Below are positions 30,899 to 38,356 of a DNA stretch of 38,356 nt, piece after piece. The notes under the pieces are model-generated. The model made no database searches and was not told the origin of the DNA. It worked only from the letters and a program-made list of their open reading frames with translations. The translations under genes and the position numbers were made by a program. How positions within the stretch are numbered: the first letter of the stretch is position 1; every line of letters starts with the position of its first letter. Source of the DNA: a virus; IMG/VR virus record IMGVR_UViG_3300031730_000195, positions 1-38,356 of that record. One strand, given 5' to 3'.

Positions 30899-33800
30899 AT
30901 GTCCGGTCAAACCATCAGCCAAAGCGAAACCCGCATTGAGGCCTTCCAGCTCCAGAGCAGCGCCTACGGCGTGACGATTCCGTGGGTGCGCGGCGTGAAC
31001 CGCATCGCCGGCAACCTGCTCTGGTACGGCGGCTTCAAAGCCACCGCGCACACCACCACCCAGGGCGGCAAGGGCGGCGGCGTGGAGGTGCAGAGCACCA
31101 GCTACACCTACTCGGCCAGCGTGATGATGGGCCTGTGCCGGGGCGAGGTCATCAGCATCCCGCGCGTGTGGCGCGGCAAGAAGCTCTACAGCGGCGGCCT
31201 GCTGCCGTCGCAACTGGCCACCACCGCCGACACCTACACCCCGCCCAGCAGCGGCGCCATGGTCTATACCGTGGCCCAGGCCGCCGGCTTCGCGGCCGAC
31301 CTGGGCGTGCGTGCCGGTGACAGCCTGCTCGCCCGTGGCGCCGACTACGTGGCCAGCGGCGGCACGTACACCATCCTCAACGAGGCCTGGCGCGGCCGGG
31401 CCCTCACGATCCGCTACCAGTCCACCACCGGTAGCGTGGCTCAGACGGCCCTGCAGCAGCTCGGTCTGAGCTTCAAGCCGGGTGGGCTCGGGCAAGCCAC
31501 CTGGTCGGCCCTGGCCAGCCACCCCGTAGCCCAGCGCCTGGCCTACAGCGGCCTGGCCCACGTGGACGGCCAGGACTACGACCTGGGCAGCGCGGCGCAG
31601 ATCGACAACCACCTCTTCGAGGTGGTCACCCCGGGGGCCTACGCCATTCCCGGCCGGCCCGACGTGGACCCGGCCGAGGCCCTGCGCGAACTGCTGTCGG
31701 ATGCCGTCAGCGGTGCCGGCTTCCCCGCCGCGCTGCTGGACACCTGGTCGGCATGGAGCGACTACTGCGTGGCCGCCGGCCTGTTGGTCAGCCCCGCGTT
31801 GGAAGAGCAAAAGACCGCCGCCCAGGTGCTGCAGTTCGCGGCCGACCTGCTCAACGCCGCGCCGGTGTGGAGCGGCGGCAAGCTCAAGATGGTGCCGCGC
31901 AGTGATGAAGCCGTGGCCGGCAACGGCCGCAGCTACACACCGAATACCACCCCGGTCTACGACCTGGACGACGACTGCTACATCCCCGGCGACGACGAGC
32001 CGCCGGTGGTGGTGGAACTCAAGAGCCCGGCCGATCGCTACAACCACGTGCGGGTCGAATACCGCAACCGCGCCAACCAGTACAACGCCGAACCCGCCGA
32101 GGCCAAGGACCAGGCCGACATCGACGCCAACCGCCTGCGCACCAAGGCCACCGTCCCGGCGCCCTGGATCTGCGAGCCGGACGTGGCCCGCCTGGTGGCC
32201 CAGATCATCCTGCAGCGCAGCCTATGCGTGAACGGCCGCTACACCGTGCACCTGCCGGTGCACTTCAGCCTCTTGGAGTGCATGGACCTGGTGACCCTCA
32301 CCGACCGCACGCTGCAACTGCTGAAGCTGCCGGTGCGCATCATCGAAATCACGGAGCAGAACGAACACGGCGACCTGACCATCACCGCGGAGGACCACCC
32401 GCCCGGGGCAGCGAGTGCAGCGCTGTACCCCAGCCAGGCCGGTGCAGGCTTCCAGCACGACTACAACGCCGCGCCGGGCAGCGTGCAAACCCCCACCTTC
32501 TTCGAGGCCCCTGTGGAGCGCACGGAGACCGGGCTTGAGGTGTACGCAGCCGTGAGCGGCTCGGGCAGTTCCTGGGGCGGCTGCGGGGTGTGGGTCAGCC
32601 TGGATGGGGTGAACTACAAGCGGGTGGGCACCGTCTTCGGGGCCTCGCGGTATGGGGCCCTCACCGGTCCGCTGTCGGGTGGCTCGATGCCGGTACAGAC
32701 CACCGGCCAACTGGTCAGCGGCAGCAGCGCCGATGCGGCGGCGCTGGCCACGCTGTGCTACGTGGGCGGCAGCGCGCCGGAGTACATCGCCTACACGACC
32801 GCCACCTTGACCGGCGCAGGCGCCTACACCCTCTCGGGCCTGCAGCGCGGCGCCTACGGCACCGCTCAATCGGCCCATGCCGCGGGCGACGCCTTCGTGC
32901 GCGTGGATGACGCCATTGCCCGAAGCGGCCCGCTGGACCTGGGCTTCATCGGCAAGACCCTCTACATGAAGTTCACCAGCTTCAACATCTACGGCGCGGC
33001 CGAAGAGAGCATCGCCGCGGTGCCGGCCTATTCGTACCTGGTGACCGGGGCCCTGGCCAAGCTGCCGCCGTCCGCGCCGGCAGGGCTGGGCTTCACCTTG
33101 CAGCCCTTCGGCGTGCAGCTCTACTGCCAGAAGAACCCCGAGCCCGACGTGGTGGCCTACCAGTGGCGGGTCGGGGCCTCATGGGCCGCTGGCCAGGTTC
33201 TGCAAGCCGCAGGCGGCACCAGCCACCCGTGGACCGTGCAGGCCATCGGCACGCACACCGCGTGGGTGGCCGCCATCGACCAACTGGGCAACGTAAGTGC
33301 GCCCAGCTCGATGCCGGTCACGGTGGCCGCGCCGGTGCTGGCCAGCCTCTCGGCCGCCTTCTCAGGCGCCGAGCTGGTGCTGGCGTACCAGGGCACCCCG
33401 GGTGCCTTCGCGCTGGCCGGCTACGAGATCCGCTTCGGCGACACCTTCGCCACCGCCCAGGGGGTCAGCTTCCAGCAGGTCACGCGCTGGGCCAAGACAG
33501 TGGACTGGGGCGGGGCGCGCCGCTGGTGGGTGGCGCCGGTGGACGTGAAGGGCAATACCGGCACGCCGGCCAGCGTGGACACCACGGTGGCCGCGCCTGG
33601 CGCGGTCACCGCCGCACGGGCCGAGGTGGTGGACAACAACGTGCTGCTGTACTGGGCCCCGCCCAGCACCGGCACGCTGCAGGTGGACCGCTACGAGGTG
33701 CGCAAGGGGGCATCCTGGGCGGCAGGCACGGTGGTGGGCAGCAACGGCAACAGCACCTTTGCGGCCGTGTTCGAGCAGTTGGGCGGCAGCTACAGCTACT

Positions 33801-34588
33801 GGGTGGCCGCCTACGACGCAGCGAACAACATCGGCACGCCGATTGCGATCAACGCCACCGTGGCCCAGCCGCCCGACTACTTGCTGCGGGTGGACTACAA
33901 CGACGATTTTGCAGGCACCTGCAGCGGCTGCTACGTGGAAGGCGGCCGGGTCTATGGCCCGGCGCTGGGCGAGACGCTGCAAACCCACTTCGAGGCGCGC
34001 GGCTGGGCCAGCATCGATGCCCAGATCGGTGCCGGCTTCCCGCTGGTGTTCCAGCCCAGCGGCACCAGCGGCTACTACGAGCGGGTGCTGGACTACGGGA
34101 CCGTGCTGCCGTCCACCACCATCACCGTGACCCCGACGGTCAACCAGTTGGTGGGCAACGTCAGCACCGGCCTGCAGGTGTCCTACAAGGCCGGCGCGGC
34201 CGATGCGTGGATCGATGCACCGGCCAACCAGGCGCAGGTGCTGGCCGCGGGCTTCCGCTACGTCAAGGTGCGGGTGACCCTGGCGGCCAGCGGGGGCGAT
34301 GACCTGGGCGAGCTGGCCAACCTGAACATCAAGCTGGCCAGCAAGCTCAAGACCGACAGCGGCGCGGGCACCGCCAATGCGGGCGACTCGGGCGGCACGG
34401 CGGTGGTCTTCAGCGTGGGCTTCATCGATGTGGCCTCGATCAACGTCACGCCCAGCGGCACCGCGGCGCGGTATGCGCTCTATGACTTCGTGGATGCACC
34501 CAACCCCACGGGGTTCAAGGTGCTTTTGTTCGACAACAACGGGAACCGCGTCAGCGGGGCCTTCTCGTGGACGGCACGGGGCTACTGA
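30899..34588 (+). CDS. large tail hub / host-interaction protein
   Basis: A 1229-residue central tail protein, in the position of lambda J and GTA gp15. It is expected to close the tail tip and to contact the host surface. The N-terminal ~500 residues (SETRIEAFQLQSSAYGVTIP, WVRGVNRIAGNLLWYGGF) are the hub portion shared by such proteins. Residues ~721-995 contain three fibronectin-III-like repeats, each ending in a Trp-rich strand and a 'VDTTVAAP/ATVAQPP' linker. The last ~200 residues include a beta-sandwich (FEARGWASIDAQIGAGFPLV, GTVLPSTTITVTPTVNQLVG) that may be a receptor-binding domain. It starts at ATG 30899. It is the largest gene here and unbroken. Confidence 0.88.
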   Translation: MSGQTISQSETRIEAFQLQSSAYGVTIPWVRGVNRIAGNLLWYGGFKATAHTTTQGGKGGGVEVQSTSYTYSASVMMGLCRGEVISIPRVWRGKKLYSGGLLPSQLATTADTYTPPSSGAMVYTVAQAAGFAADLGVRAGDSLLARGADYVASGGTYTILNEAWRGRALTIRYQSTTGSVAQTALQQLGLSFKPGGLGQATWSALASHPVAQRLAYSGLAHVDGQDYDLGSAAQIDNHLFEVVTPGAYAIPGRPDVDPAEALRELLSDAVSGAGFPAALLDTWSAWSDYCVAAGLLVSPALEEQKTAAQVLQFAADLLNAAPVWSGGKLKMVPRSDEAVAGNGRSYTPNTTPVYDLDDDCYIPGDDEPPVVVELKSPADRYNHVRVEYRNRANQYNAEPAEAKDQADIDANRLRTKATVPAPWICEPDVARLVAQIILQRSLCVNGRYTVHLPVHFSLLECMDLVTLTDRTLQLLKLPVRIIEITEQNEHGDLTITAEDHPPGAASAALYPSQAGAGFQHDYNAAPGSVQTPTFFEAPVERTETGLEVYAAVSGSGSSWGGCGVWVSLDGVNYKRVGTVFGASRYGALTGPLSGGSMPVQTTGQLVSGSSADAAALATLCYVGGSAPEYIAYTTATLTGAGAYTLSGLQRGAYGTAQSAHAAGDAFVRVDDAIARSGPLDLGFIGKTLYMKFTSFNIYGAAEESIAAVPAYSYLVTGALAKLPPSAPAGLGFTLQPFGVQLYCQKNPEPDVVAYQWRVGASWAAGQVLQAAGGTSHPWTVQAIGTHTAWVAAIDQLGNVSAPSSMPVTVAAPVLASLSAAFSGAELVLAYQGTPGAFALAGYEIRFGDTFATAQGVSFQQVTRWAKTVDWGGARRWWVAPVDVKGNTGTPASVDTTVAAPGAVTAARAEVVDNNVLLYWAPPSTGTLQVDRYEVRKGASWAAGTVVGSNGNSTFAAVFEQLGGSYSYWVAAYDAANNIGTPIAINATVAQPPDYLLRVDYNDDFAGTCSGCYVEGGRVYGPALGETLQTHFEARGWASIDAQIGAGFPLVFQPSGTSGYYERVLDYGTVLPSTTITVTPTVNQLVGNVSTGLQVSYKAGAADAWIDAPANQAQVLAAGFRYVKVRVTLAASGGDDLGELANLNIKLASKLKTDSGAGTANAGDSGGTAVVFSVGFIDVASINVTPSGTAARYALYDFVDAPNPTGFKVLLFDNNGNRVSGAFSWTARGY

Positions 34589-34600
34589 TCGGAGCAGAGG

Positions 34601-35485
34601 ATGGCAATCGACTTCAACAAGCCGGTGAAGACCGATAACTACGACACCGGGTTCTTGGCGGCAGTGCGGGCGCATGTGCTGGCCACCGCCATGTGGCTGG
34701 ACACCGCGCAGGCCGGCACCGTGAGCAACCCGAGCGCGGGGGTCAAGCGCTACAACGCCGGCACGGGGCTCTTCGAGCAGTACACCGGGTCGGCCTGGGC
34801 CGAACTGGGGGTGGGCTACCTGAAGAAGGTTGCGCCCACCAGCTACGGGTCAATTCAGATTCCGGGATCCAACAACGGCTGGGCGGGAATTCAGTTCGTG
34901 GGGTCGAAGCTGTGGACCCACATGGTGGCCACAGGGGACGGGTCCAGCGGGCTTCACAACACCACCGATGGGGCCTGGGTGTGGTTGTTCAACGGTGCTG
35001 GCCAGCTTGCCGCCGGCACGGTGCCCTGGGGCCGCATCCCCGACCCGCCGGGCATCACGGCCTTGAGCGCCGACACCAGCCCCACCGGCAACACGGTGGC
35101 CCGGCGCGACGGCAGCGGCTACCTGTACGCCGCCTACCTGAACCAGGGCAGCGGCAACAACGAGAACCCCGGTATCTCGCAGGTGATGGTGACCAACGGG
35201 AGCGACAACTTCCTGCGCAAGGCCAGCCTGGCGCATGTGGGCAACAGCATCACGGTGCCGTGGGGCAACGTGAGCGGCCGGCCCACCGACCTGGGTTCAT
35301 TCAGCAACGGGCCGGGCTACATCACCGGTGCACCGCTGGCCAGTTATGCGGCGCTGGGCAGCGCGCCCACCTTCGCGGGCCGGGTCTTCAGCAACGGCGG
35401 TGGCAGCGGGCTGGGCAAGGTGCTGGTGCAGTCGGGCGGCACCCCGCCGGCCATGTCGGCGGGCGACTTGTGCTTGATCTATTGA
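34601..35485 (+). CDS. tail fibre protein
   Basis: A 294-residue protein that likely extends from the hub as a fibre. The N-terminus (MAIDFNKPVKTDNYDTGFLA) is an anchoring helix seen in related fibres; the middle (VKRYNAGTGLFEQYTGSAWA) carries a repeat-like 'phage tail-collar' strand pattern; the rest is rich in Gly, Ser, Asn with short beta turns (NTVARRDGSGYLYAAYLNQG) as in trimeric fibres. The C-terminus ends in GGTPPAMSAGDLCLIY. It begins 12 bases after the hub stop and has GGAGCAGAGG before the ATG. The receptor cannot be told. Alternatives such as a tail-appendage protein are similar in meaning. Confidence 0.78.
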   Translation: MAIDFNKPVKTDNYDTGFLAAVRAHVLATAMWLDTAQAGTVSNPSAGVKRYNAGTGLFEQYTGSAWAELGVGYLKKVAPTSYGSIQIPGSNNGWAGIQFVGSKLWTHMVATGDGSSGLHNTTDGAWVWLFNGAGQLAAGTVPWGRIPDPPGITALSADTSPTGNTVARRDGSGYLYAAYLNQGSGNNENPGISQVMVTNGSDNFLRKASLAHVGNSITVPWGNVSGRPTDLGSFSNGPGYITGAPLASYAALGSAPTFAGRVFSNGGGSGLGKVLVQSGGTPPAMSAGDLCLIY

Positions 35486-35509
35486 ACGCAGCCATAGAGG
35501 CGAGGGGCG

Positions 35510-36049
35510 ATGCCTGAATTGCACTATCACGACGGCAGCGCGGTGCGCAAAGCCAGGGAACTGCACTACCACGACGGGACCGCGGTCCGCAAAGTCAAGG
35601 AGGCCTGGTATCACGACGGCGCGGCGGTGCGCAAGGTCTACAGCGGTGCGGCGATCGTCAACCCGCTGTCCATCCCCAACATCGTGTATGGGGCAATCTC
35701 CACGGCGGCGCAATCGGTGTGGCTCAACTTCTACCCCGATGGCACGCTGCAGGGCTTCCGCAACGGCAACGTGTTGCTGTGGACCGCGAACTGGTTTGCG
35801 CCGACCCAGGCCGATGCCGGCAGCAGCTACTGGGTGCGGGCCACTCTGGTGTCGGGCAACTCGCCCACCGGCGCGCTGAACACTTGGCTTGCCTTGAGCG
35901 GGGCGCGCGGCTGGACCCTCACAGCACCCGCGGGCGGTTCGGTGCAGAACCGCAGTTGCACGTTGCAAATGCAGATCGCCAGCGATGCTGCGGGCGCGAA
36001 CATCGTCACGGCGGGATCGGCGTTCCTGAACGTGGAGCGGGAGGTGTGA
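35510..36049 (+). CDS. tail protein with triple 14-residue N-terminal repeat
   Basis: A 179-residue protein whose first 45 residues consist of three 14-residue repeats of the form E-x-x-Y-H-D-G-x-A-V-R-K-x-x, counted from Glu3, Glu17 and Glu31. Comparable DGxxWR/VRK strand repeats occur in phage tail and fibre-associated proteins, where they form beta-helix or propeller-like stems. The remaining ~130 residues are a beta-rich domain (NIVYGAISTAAQSVWLNFYP, SYWVRATLVSGNSPTG) with an end strand (FLNVEREV). GAGGGGCG precedes the ATG at 35510. It lies between the fibre and the fibre-assembly-like gene, suggesting a fibre tip or attached head-domain. No family name recognised. Confidence 0.75.
   Translation: MPELHYHDGSAVRKARELHYHDGTAVRKVKEAWYHDGAAVRKVYSGAAIVNPLSIPNIVYGAISTAAQSVWLNFYPDGTLQGFRNGNVLLWTANWFAPTQADAGSSYWVRATLVSGNSPTGALNTWLALSGARGWTLTAPAGGSVQNRSCTLQMQIASDAAGANIVTAGSAFLNVEREV
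35516..35641 (+). repeat. three 42-bp tandem repeats inside the tail protein gene
   Basis: Units 35516-35557, 35558-35599 and 35600-35641 encode the HYHDG repeats. The core (CACGACGGnnCnGCGGTnCGCAA) is kept at DNA level in all three, with the changes mostly silent or in the linker. This indicates recent unit duplication or gene conversion, and is a place where copy number could vary. Confidence 0.85.
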
Positions 36050-36051
36050 GC

Positions 36052-36633
36052 ATGCGGGCGTTGTCACCTGAAGAAGCCGCCGCGATTGACACCCCGCACA
36101 AGGTGTGGGGTGTGGACAGCCAGGGCTGGCCGCTGGGCCTGGTGCCCAGGGACGAGGCGTTTGCGGTGGTGGAGCGGCAGGTCGGGCCCGGGATGCGGCT
36201 GGACCTGGGGTCGGGGCTGTGGGTGCGAGACGTGGTGCGGGATGTGCCGCTGGAGCAGATGCAGGCCCAGGCGCTGGAGCAGATCGACCAGGCGGCCGGC
36301 GCGGCACGGCTGCGCTACATCACCGAGGTGCCCGGCCAGCAGGCTGTGTACCTGAGCAAGGAGGCCCAGGCGCGGCAGTTCAGGTCGGCGGGGTATCCGG
36401 CCGAAGCGGTGCCGCCCTACGTGGCGGCCGAGGTCCAGGTGATGGGGCAGGGCGCCTCGCTGCAGCAGGCGGCCGACGCGATCCTGGCCATGGCCGAGCG
36501 ATGGCAAGGGGTGCTGAGTCCGCGCATCGAACTGGAGCGGCTGAGCGCCAAACGGGCCGTCCAGGCGGCCACCACGTACTCGGCGGTGCAGGGGGCTGCA
36601 CAGGCGGCCATCGAGGCGCTGGCCGCGATCTGA
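36052..36633 (+). CDS. tail fibre assembly-like protein
   Basis: A 193-residue protein following the fibre genes, as tail-fibre chaperones do. The N-terminal half (HKVWGVDSQGWPLGLVPRDE, RQVGPGMRLDLGSGLWVRD) is a small beta domain; the second half is a long helical region (VPLEQMQAQALEQIDQAAGA, AAEVQVMGQGASLQQAADAI) with an alternating Ala/Gln pattern that resembles the helical part of fibre-assembly and DUF4376-type proteins. GGGAGG lies five bases before ATG 36052. I do not see a definite family signature, so the chaperone assignment is by position and shape. It is followed by the lysis genes after 24 bases. Confidence 0.65.
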   Translation: MRALSPEEAAAIDTPHKVWGVDSQGWPLGLVPRDEAFAVVERQVGPGMRLDLGSGLWVRDVVRDVPLEQMQAQALEQIDQAAGAARLRYITEVPGQQAVYLSKEAQARQFRSAGYPAEAVPPYVAAEVQVMGQGASLQQAADAILAMAERWQGVLSPRIELERLSAKRAVQAATTYSAVQGAAQAAIEALAAI

Positions 36634-36657
36634 CCACACACACCGGAGCGAAGAACC

Positions 36658-36915
36658 ATGGACATGCGCACAGCGCTGGATCTGGCTATGGGGGTGGTGT
36701 CCTTCCTGGGCGCCTGGTTTGTGAAAGTGATCTTCGAGCGCATCGAGCGGCTGGACCAGGCGCTGCGTGAAGAGGCCAAAGAGCTGGCCAACCTGCGCGT
36801 AGCCATGGCCACCGACTACACCAGCAAGGACGATTTCAAGGCGCAGTTCGAGGCGATCTTCGGGGCGCTGCGACGCATTGAAGAGAAGCTGGACCGCAAG
36901 GTGGACAAGGGCTGA
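36658..36915 (+). CDS. small membrane protein of the lysis cassette
   Basis: An 85-residue protein with one N-terminal membrane segment (residues ~6-26, ALDLAMGVVSFLGAWFVKVI) and a long coiled-coil-like tail (ERIERLDQALREEAKELANL and ALRRIEEKLDRKVDK). This one-TM plus coiled-coil plan fits a phage spanin-like or antiholin/holin accessory protein. It starts at ATG 36658 (Met3 is a second candidate), after GGAG. It precedes the three-TM holin by 11 bases and the lysozyme further on. No lipobox or classic Rz signal is visible, so I would not call it a spanin outright. Confidence 0.72.
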   Translation: MDMRTALDLAMGVVSFLGAWFVKVIFERIERLDQALREEAKELANLRVAMATDYTSKDDFKAQFEAIFGALRRIEEKLDRKVDKG

Positions 36916-36926
36916 AAGGGGAACCG

Positions 36927-37397
36927 ATGCTTGAACTGTTGGGAATGATCGGGGGTGGGGTGTTCCGCCTGCTGCCCGAGGTGCTGAAGGCGTTCAACGC
37001 CAGGCGCGACGCGGATCACGAATACCGCATGACCGAACTGCAACTGCGGATCGACCAGGCGCGCGCCGGGCAGGCGCTGGACTTGGTGCATGCACAGGGA
37101 GCGGTGGCCAGCGACGCGGCCGAGCTGCGTGCCTGGGCCGAAGCCGTGAAGGGGCAGGGCGCGCCCAGCGGCGTGCAGTGGGTCGATGCGTTGTCGGCGA
37201 CCGTACGGCCGGTGCTGACCTACTGGTGGTGCCTGGTGCTCTACACCGTCCACAAAGCGGTGCTGATTGGCGTGGGACTGTGCGAGCGCCTGGGCCTGGT
37301 CCAGCTCGCACCCCTGCTGCTCACCGACTTCGACCGCAGCGTGGTGGCATCCATCATCGGCTTTTGGTTCACCGACCGGGCGCTGCGTCGCAAATGA
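36927..37397 (+). CDS. three-TM holin, GTA-holin family
   Basis: Forms inner-membrane holes that let the lysozyme reach the cell wall. The 156-residue protein has the family plan: an N-terminal amphipathic helix (MLELLGMIGGGVFRLLPEVL), a charged helix (HEYRMTELQLRIDQARAGQA), the diagnostic VQWVDALSATVRPVLTYWWC block leading into the first membrane span, then spans at ~105-117 and ~137-150 with the FWFTDRALRRK end. GGGAACC precedes ATG 36927. Its stop overlaps the lysozyme start (ATGA), so holin and endolysin are coupled. The family is that used by gene transfer agents for release, in line with the tail-tip genes. Confidence 0.85.
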   Translation: MLELLGMIGGGVFRLLPEVLKAFNARRDADHEYRMTELQLRIDQARAGQALDLVHAQGAVASDAAELRAWAEAVKGQGAPSGVQWVDALSATVRPVLTYWWCLVLYTVHKAVLIGVGLCERLGLVQLAPLLLTDFDRSVVASIIGFWFTDRALRRK

Positions 37398-37897
37398 GGG
37401 GGGCGCCTTCTCCCACCGTGGACCTGGTGCGGGCCGCCGAACTGGTGGCCGAGCTGTGCCGCCGGTTCGAGGGCTTCCGCCCGCGGGCCTACCTGTGCCC
37501 GGCCGGCGTGGCCACCATCGGCTACGGCGCCACCACCTACCTGGACGGCCAGCCGGTCCGGCTGGGCGACCTGGCACTGTCCCGCGAGTCGGCCGAACGG
37601 CTACTGCTGGGGCAGATCGAGCAGGTTTACCTGCCGGGCGCCCGCGCGCTGTGCCCCGGGCTGCCGGCCGCCGCGCTGGCGGCCGTCACTGACTTTGCCT
37701 TCAACCTGGGCCTGGCCCGGCTGAAGGGCTCCACGCTGCGTCAGCGCTTGCTGGCCGGCGACATGGCCGGGGCCGCCAGCGAACTGCGCAAGTGGACCCG
37801 CGCTGGTGGCCGCGTGCTGCCGGGCTTGGTGCTTCGGCGCGAGGCTGAGGTGGTACTGCTGAAATGTAGGCCAACGACACCATCCGCACTTTTTTAG
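37394..37897 (+). CDS. phage lysozyme (GH24 endolysin)
   Basis: Muramidase that degrades peptidoglycan at the end of the cycle. It has 167 residues starting at ATG 37394, which overlaps the holin stop (ATGA). Catalytic Glu26 lies in RRFEGF, with Cys35 and Thr41 in LCPAGVATIGYG; the E-9-C-6-T spacing is that of P1-type endolysins, in which Cys takes the place of T4 Asp20. Later blocks ALAAVTDFAFNLGLARLKGS and LRKWTRAGGRVLPGLVLRRE are normal. No SAR or signal anchor is visible at the N-terminus, so release should need the holin. The last ~12 residues (KCRPTTPSALF) diverge from the usual RREAE...L ending and coincide with the GC drop, so the tail may be altered. Confidence 0.9.
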   Translation: MRGAPSPTVDLVRAAELVAELCRRFEGFRPRAYLCPAGVATIGYGATTYLDGQPVRLGDLALSRESAERLLLGQIEQVYLPGARALCPGLPAAALAAVTDFAFNLGLARLKGSTLRQRLLAGDMAGAASELRKWTRAGGRVLPGLVLRREAEVVLLKCRPTTPSALF

Positions 37898-37905
37898 GCG
37901 GCCTA
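37867..37905 (+). other. inverted repeat at the lysozyme 3' end
   Basis: TAGGCC (37867-37872) and GGCCTA (37900-37905) flank the last codons and a T6 run. It may be a weak bidirectional terminator or a recombination-related structure, as the candidate attR lies 15 bases later. Confidence 0.35.
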
Positions 37906-37919
37906 TTACGCATATACCG

Positions 37920-37931
37920 GAGTACACTTTT
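37920..37931 (+). other. candidate attR core
   Basis: GAGTACACTTTT, identical to 2915-2926. It is the first such copy after the last phage gene. The following ~200 bases (37932-38131) are AT-richer than the rest of the window and contain no open frame of note and no strong promoter; they may be host or neighbouring-island DNA. Confidence 0.5.
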
Positions 37932-38131
37932 CATCGCTCTGGGTAGCCCTTCGAGGGAAGTCGCTGTGAGTTCCTTGCAATCCATCCTCCCAAGTTTCGG
38001 AAATGAACAACCTCAGGTTCTGGGTGTGCCTCTGTCCATTTAACGTTGGGCATTAATAGCAAACTGCCACTGAAATCCGGCAATCGAAAATAGTATTTCT
38101 TCGTCGTGGTCGCATCAACATGGAGAAGAAC

Positions 38132-38356
38132 GTGAACAAAGACAGTGCGATGGAAGAGCAGAACGAGCAATACCAGAAGTTGAAAGAGAATACCATTCAA
38201 GCCTGGATAATTAATGGTGCCAGTCGAGTGGAGGCTGAGCAGCTTTACAAAGATATGGAGAATGATCCGGCGTACGCTGACCCAGATCGAAACGATCACG
38301 ACGATTCGACGATTGATGAGAGGCTGGCCAAATACTCAGGCAAAGCGAAGCAATGA
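38132..38356 (+). CDS. small acidic protein at the right flank, unknown function
   Basis: A 74-residue protein started at GTG 38132, preferred because GGAG lies six bases upstream; an in-frame ATG at 38120 lacks a ribosome site and another at 38150 lies further in. It is rich in Glu, Asp, Lys and Gln (EEQNEQYQKLKENTIQAWII, then ENDPAYADPDRNDHDD) and ends in a short basic helix. The window ends at its stop codon. Codon use is AT-richer than the phage genes, similar to the nuclease cassette in that respect. It lies outside the candidate attR, so it is either host/island DNA or, if that repeat is not the true core, a cargo gene at the prophage edge. No family recognised. Confidence 0.7.
   Translation: MNKDSAMEEQNEQYQKLKENTIQAWIINGASRVEAEQLYKDMENDPAYADPDRNDHDDSTIDERLAKYSGKAKQ

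Larger units (their letters stand above)
2915..37931 (+). mobile_element. lambda-organised siphovirus-type prophage, ~35 kb
   Basis: The element runs integrase, early left operon, CI-like repressor, Cro/CII-type regulators, primase, Q-like protein, terminase, portal, protease-capsid, neck, tail tube, tape measure, tail tip, fibre, holin and lysozyme, all without visible frame damage. The boundaries are taken from a 12-bp direct repeat and agree with gene content to within about 100 bp. No contractile sheath or baseplate wedge genes are present, so a long non-contractile tail is inferred. A two-gene AT-richer cassette (12324-14748) and a methyltransferase (30071-30859) are the clear accessory insertions. 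Only the exact ends are uncertain. Confidence 0.85.

Noticed and set aside
37931-38299. Minus-strand hydrophobic open frame in the right flank
   Set aside because: It is antisense to the small gene with a better ribosome site; its hydrophobic look comes from AT-rich composition.

Overview
The window is a high-GC bacterial chromosome segment, most likely from a Burkholderiales beta-proteobacterium (Comamonadaceae/Rubrivivax-Leptothrix type). This rests on the Lon protein with its Pro/Ala-rich tail, the lon / tRNA-Gly / tRNA-Cys arrangement and the codon and GC style; the species cannot be named from the sequence. Host sequence occupies about 1-2900. From about 2915 to 37931 there is one apparently complete, lambda-organised tailed prophage with a long non-contractile tail (siphovirus type). 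The last ~425 bases are an AT-richer flank with one small gene.

Layout. (1) 2960-7400, lysogeny: a tyrosine integrase; convergent to it, a tightly overlapping seven-gene minus-strand early operon (small proteins, a dNMP kinase-like P-loop protein and an excisionase-type HTH protein); then an S24 (CI/LexA-like) repressor and a divergent YdaS/Cro-like gene. A 14-bp palindromic operator (consensus GTAGCAnnTGCTAC) occurs three times between repressor and cro and twice at the head of the left operon, so an OR/OL pair can be read directly. (2) 7839-12253, replication and regulation: a CII-family regulator, a small winged-helix-like protein, a large primase/VapE-type ATPase, a small unknown protein and a Q/sigma-region-4-like protein. 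(3) 12324-14812, accessory cassette: two AT-richer genes on the opposite strand with their own sigma-70-like promoter. One encodes a PD-(D/E)XK nuclease-like protein, the other a large protein of unknown family with possible winged-helix segments. This is the best candidate for an undescribed system, probably phage defence or superinfection exclusion. (4) 14931-25607, packaging, head and neck: Nu1/gpA-type terminase preceded by a 15-bp periodic GGGACA array, gpW-like protein, portal, a protease-capsid fusion, head-tail joining proteins, tail tube, and a G/GT tail chaperone pair with a lambda-type slippery heptamer G GGA AAC. (5) 25674-36633, tail: tape measure, a DUF2460 / DUF2163 / NlpC-P60 / large hub tail-tip set like that of gene transfer agents, interrupted by a beta-class DNA methyltransferase, then fibre proteins. 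(6) 36658-37897, lysis: membrane protein, three-TM holin, GH24 lysozyme. A 12-bp direct repeat (GAGTACACTTTT) lies 34 bp before int and 23 bp after the lysozyme stop and is the best attL/attR candidate.

Working together: the S24 repressor would hold both early operons off in the lysogen. On induction, Cro/CII/Q-type regulators, the primase, and the long plus-strand late operon (terminase to lysozyme) would act in the usual lambda order. The opposite-strand nuclease cassette and the right-end small gene have the layout of cargo ('moron') genes that can be expressed in the lysogen. No reading-frame damage was seen in any core phage gene, so the prophage looks intact at sequence level.
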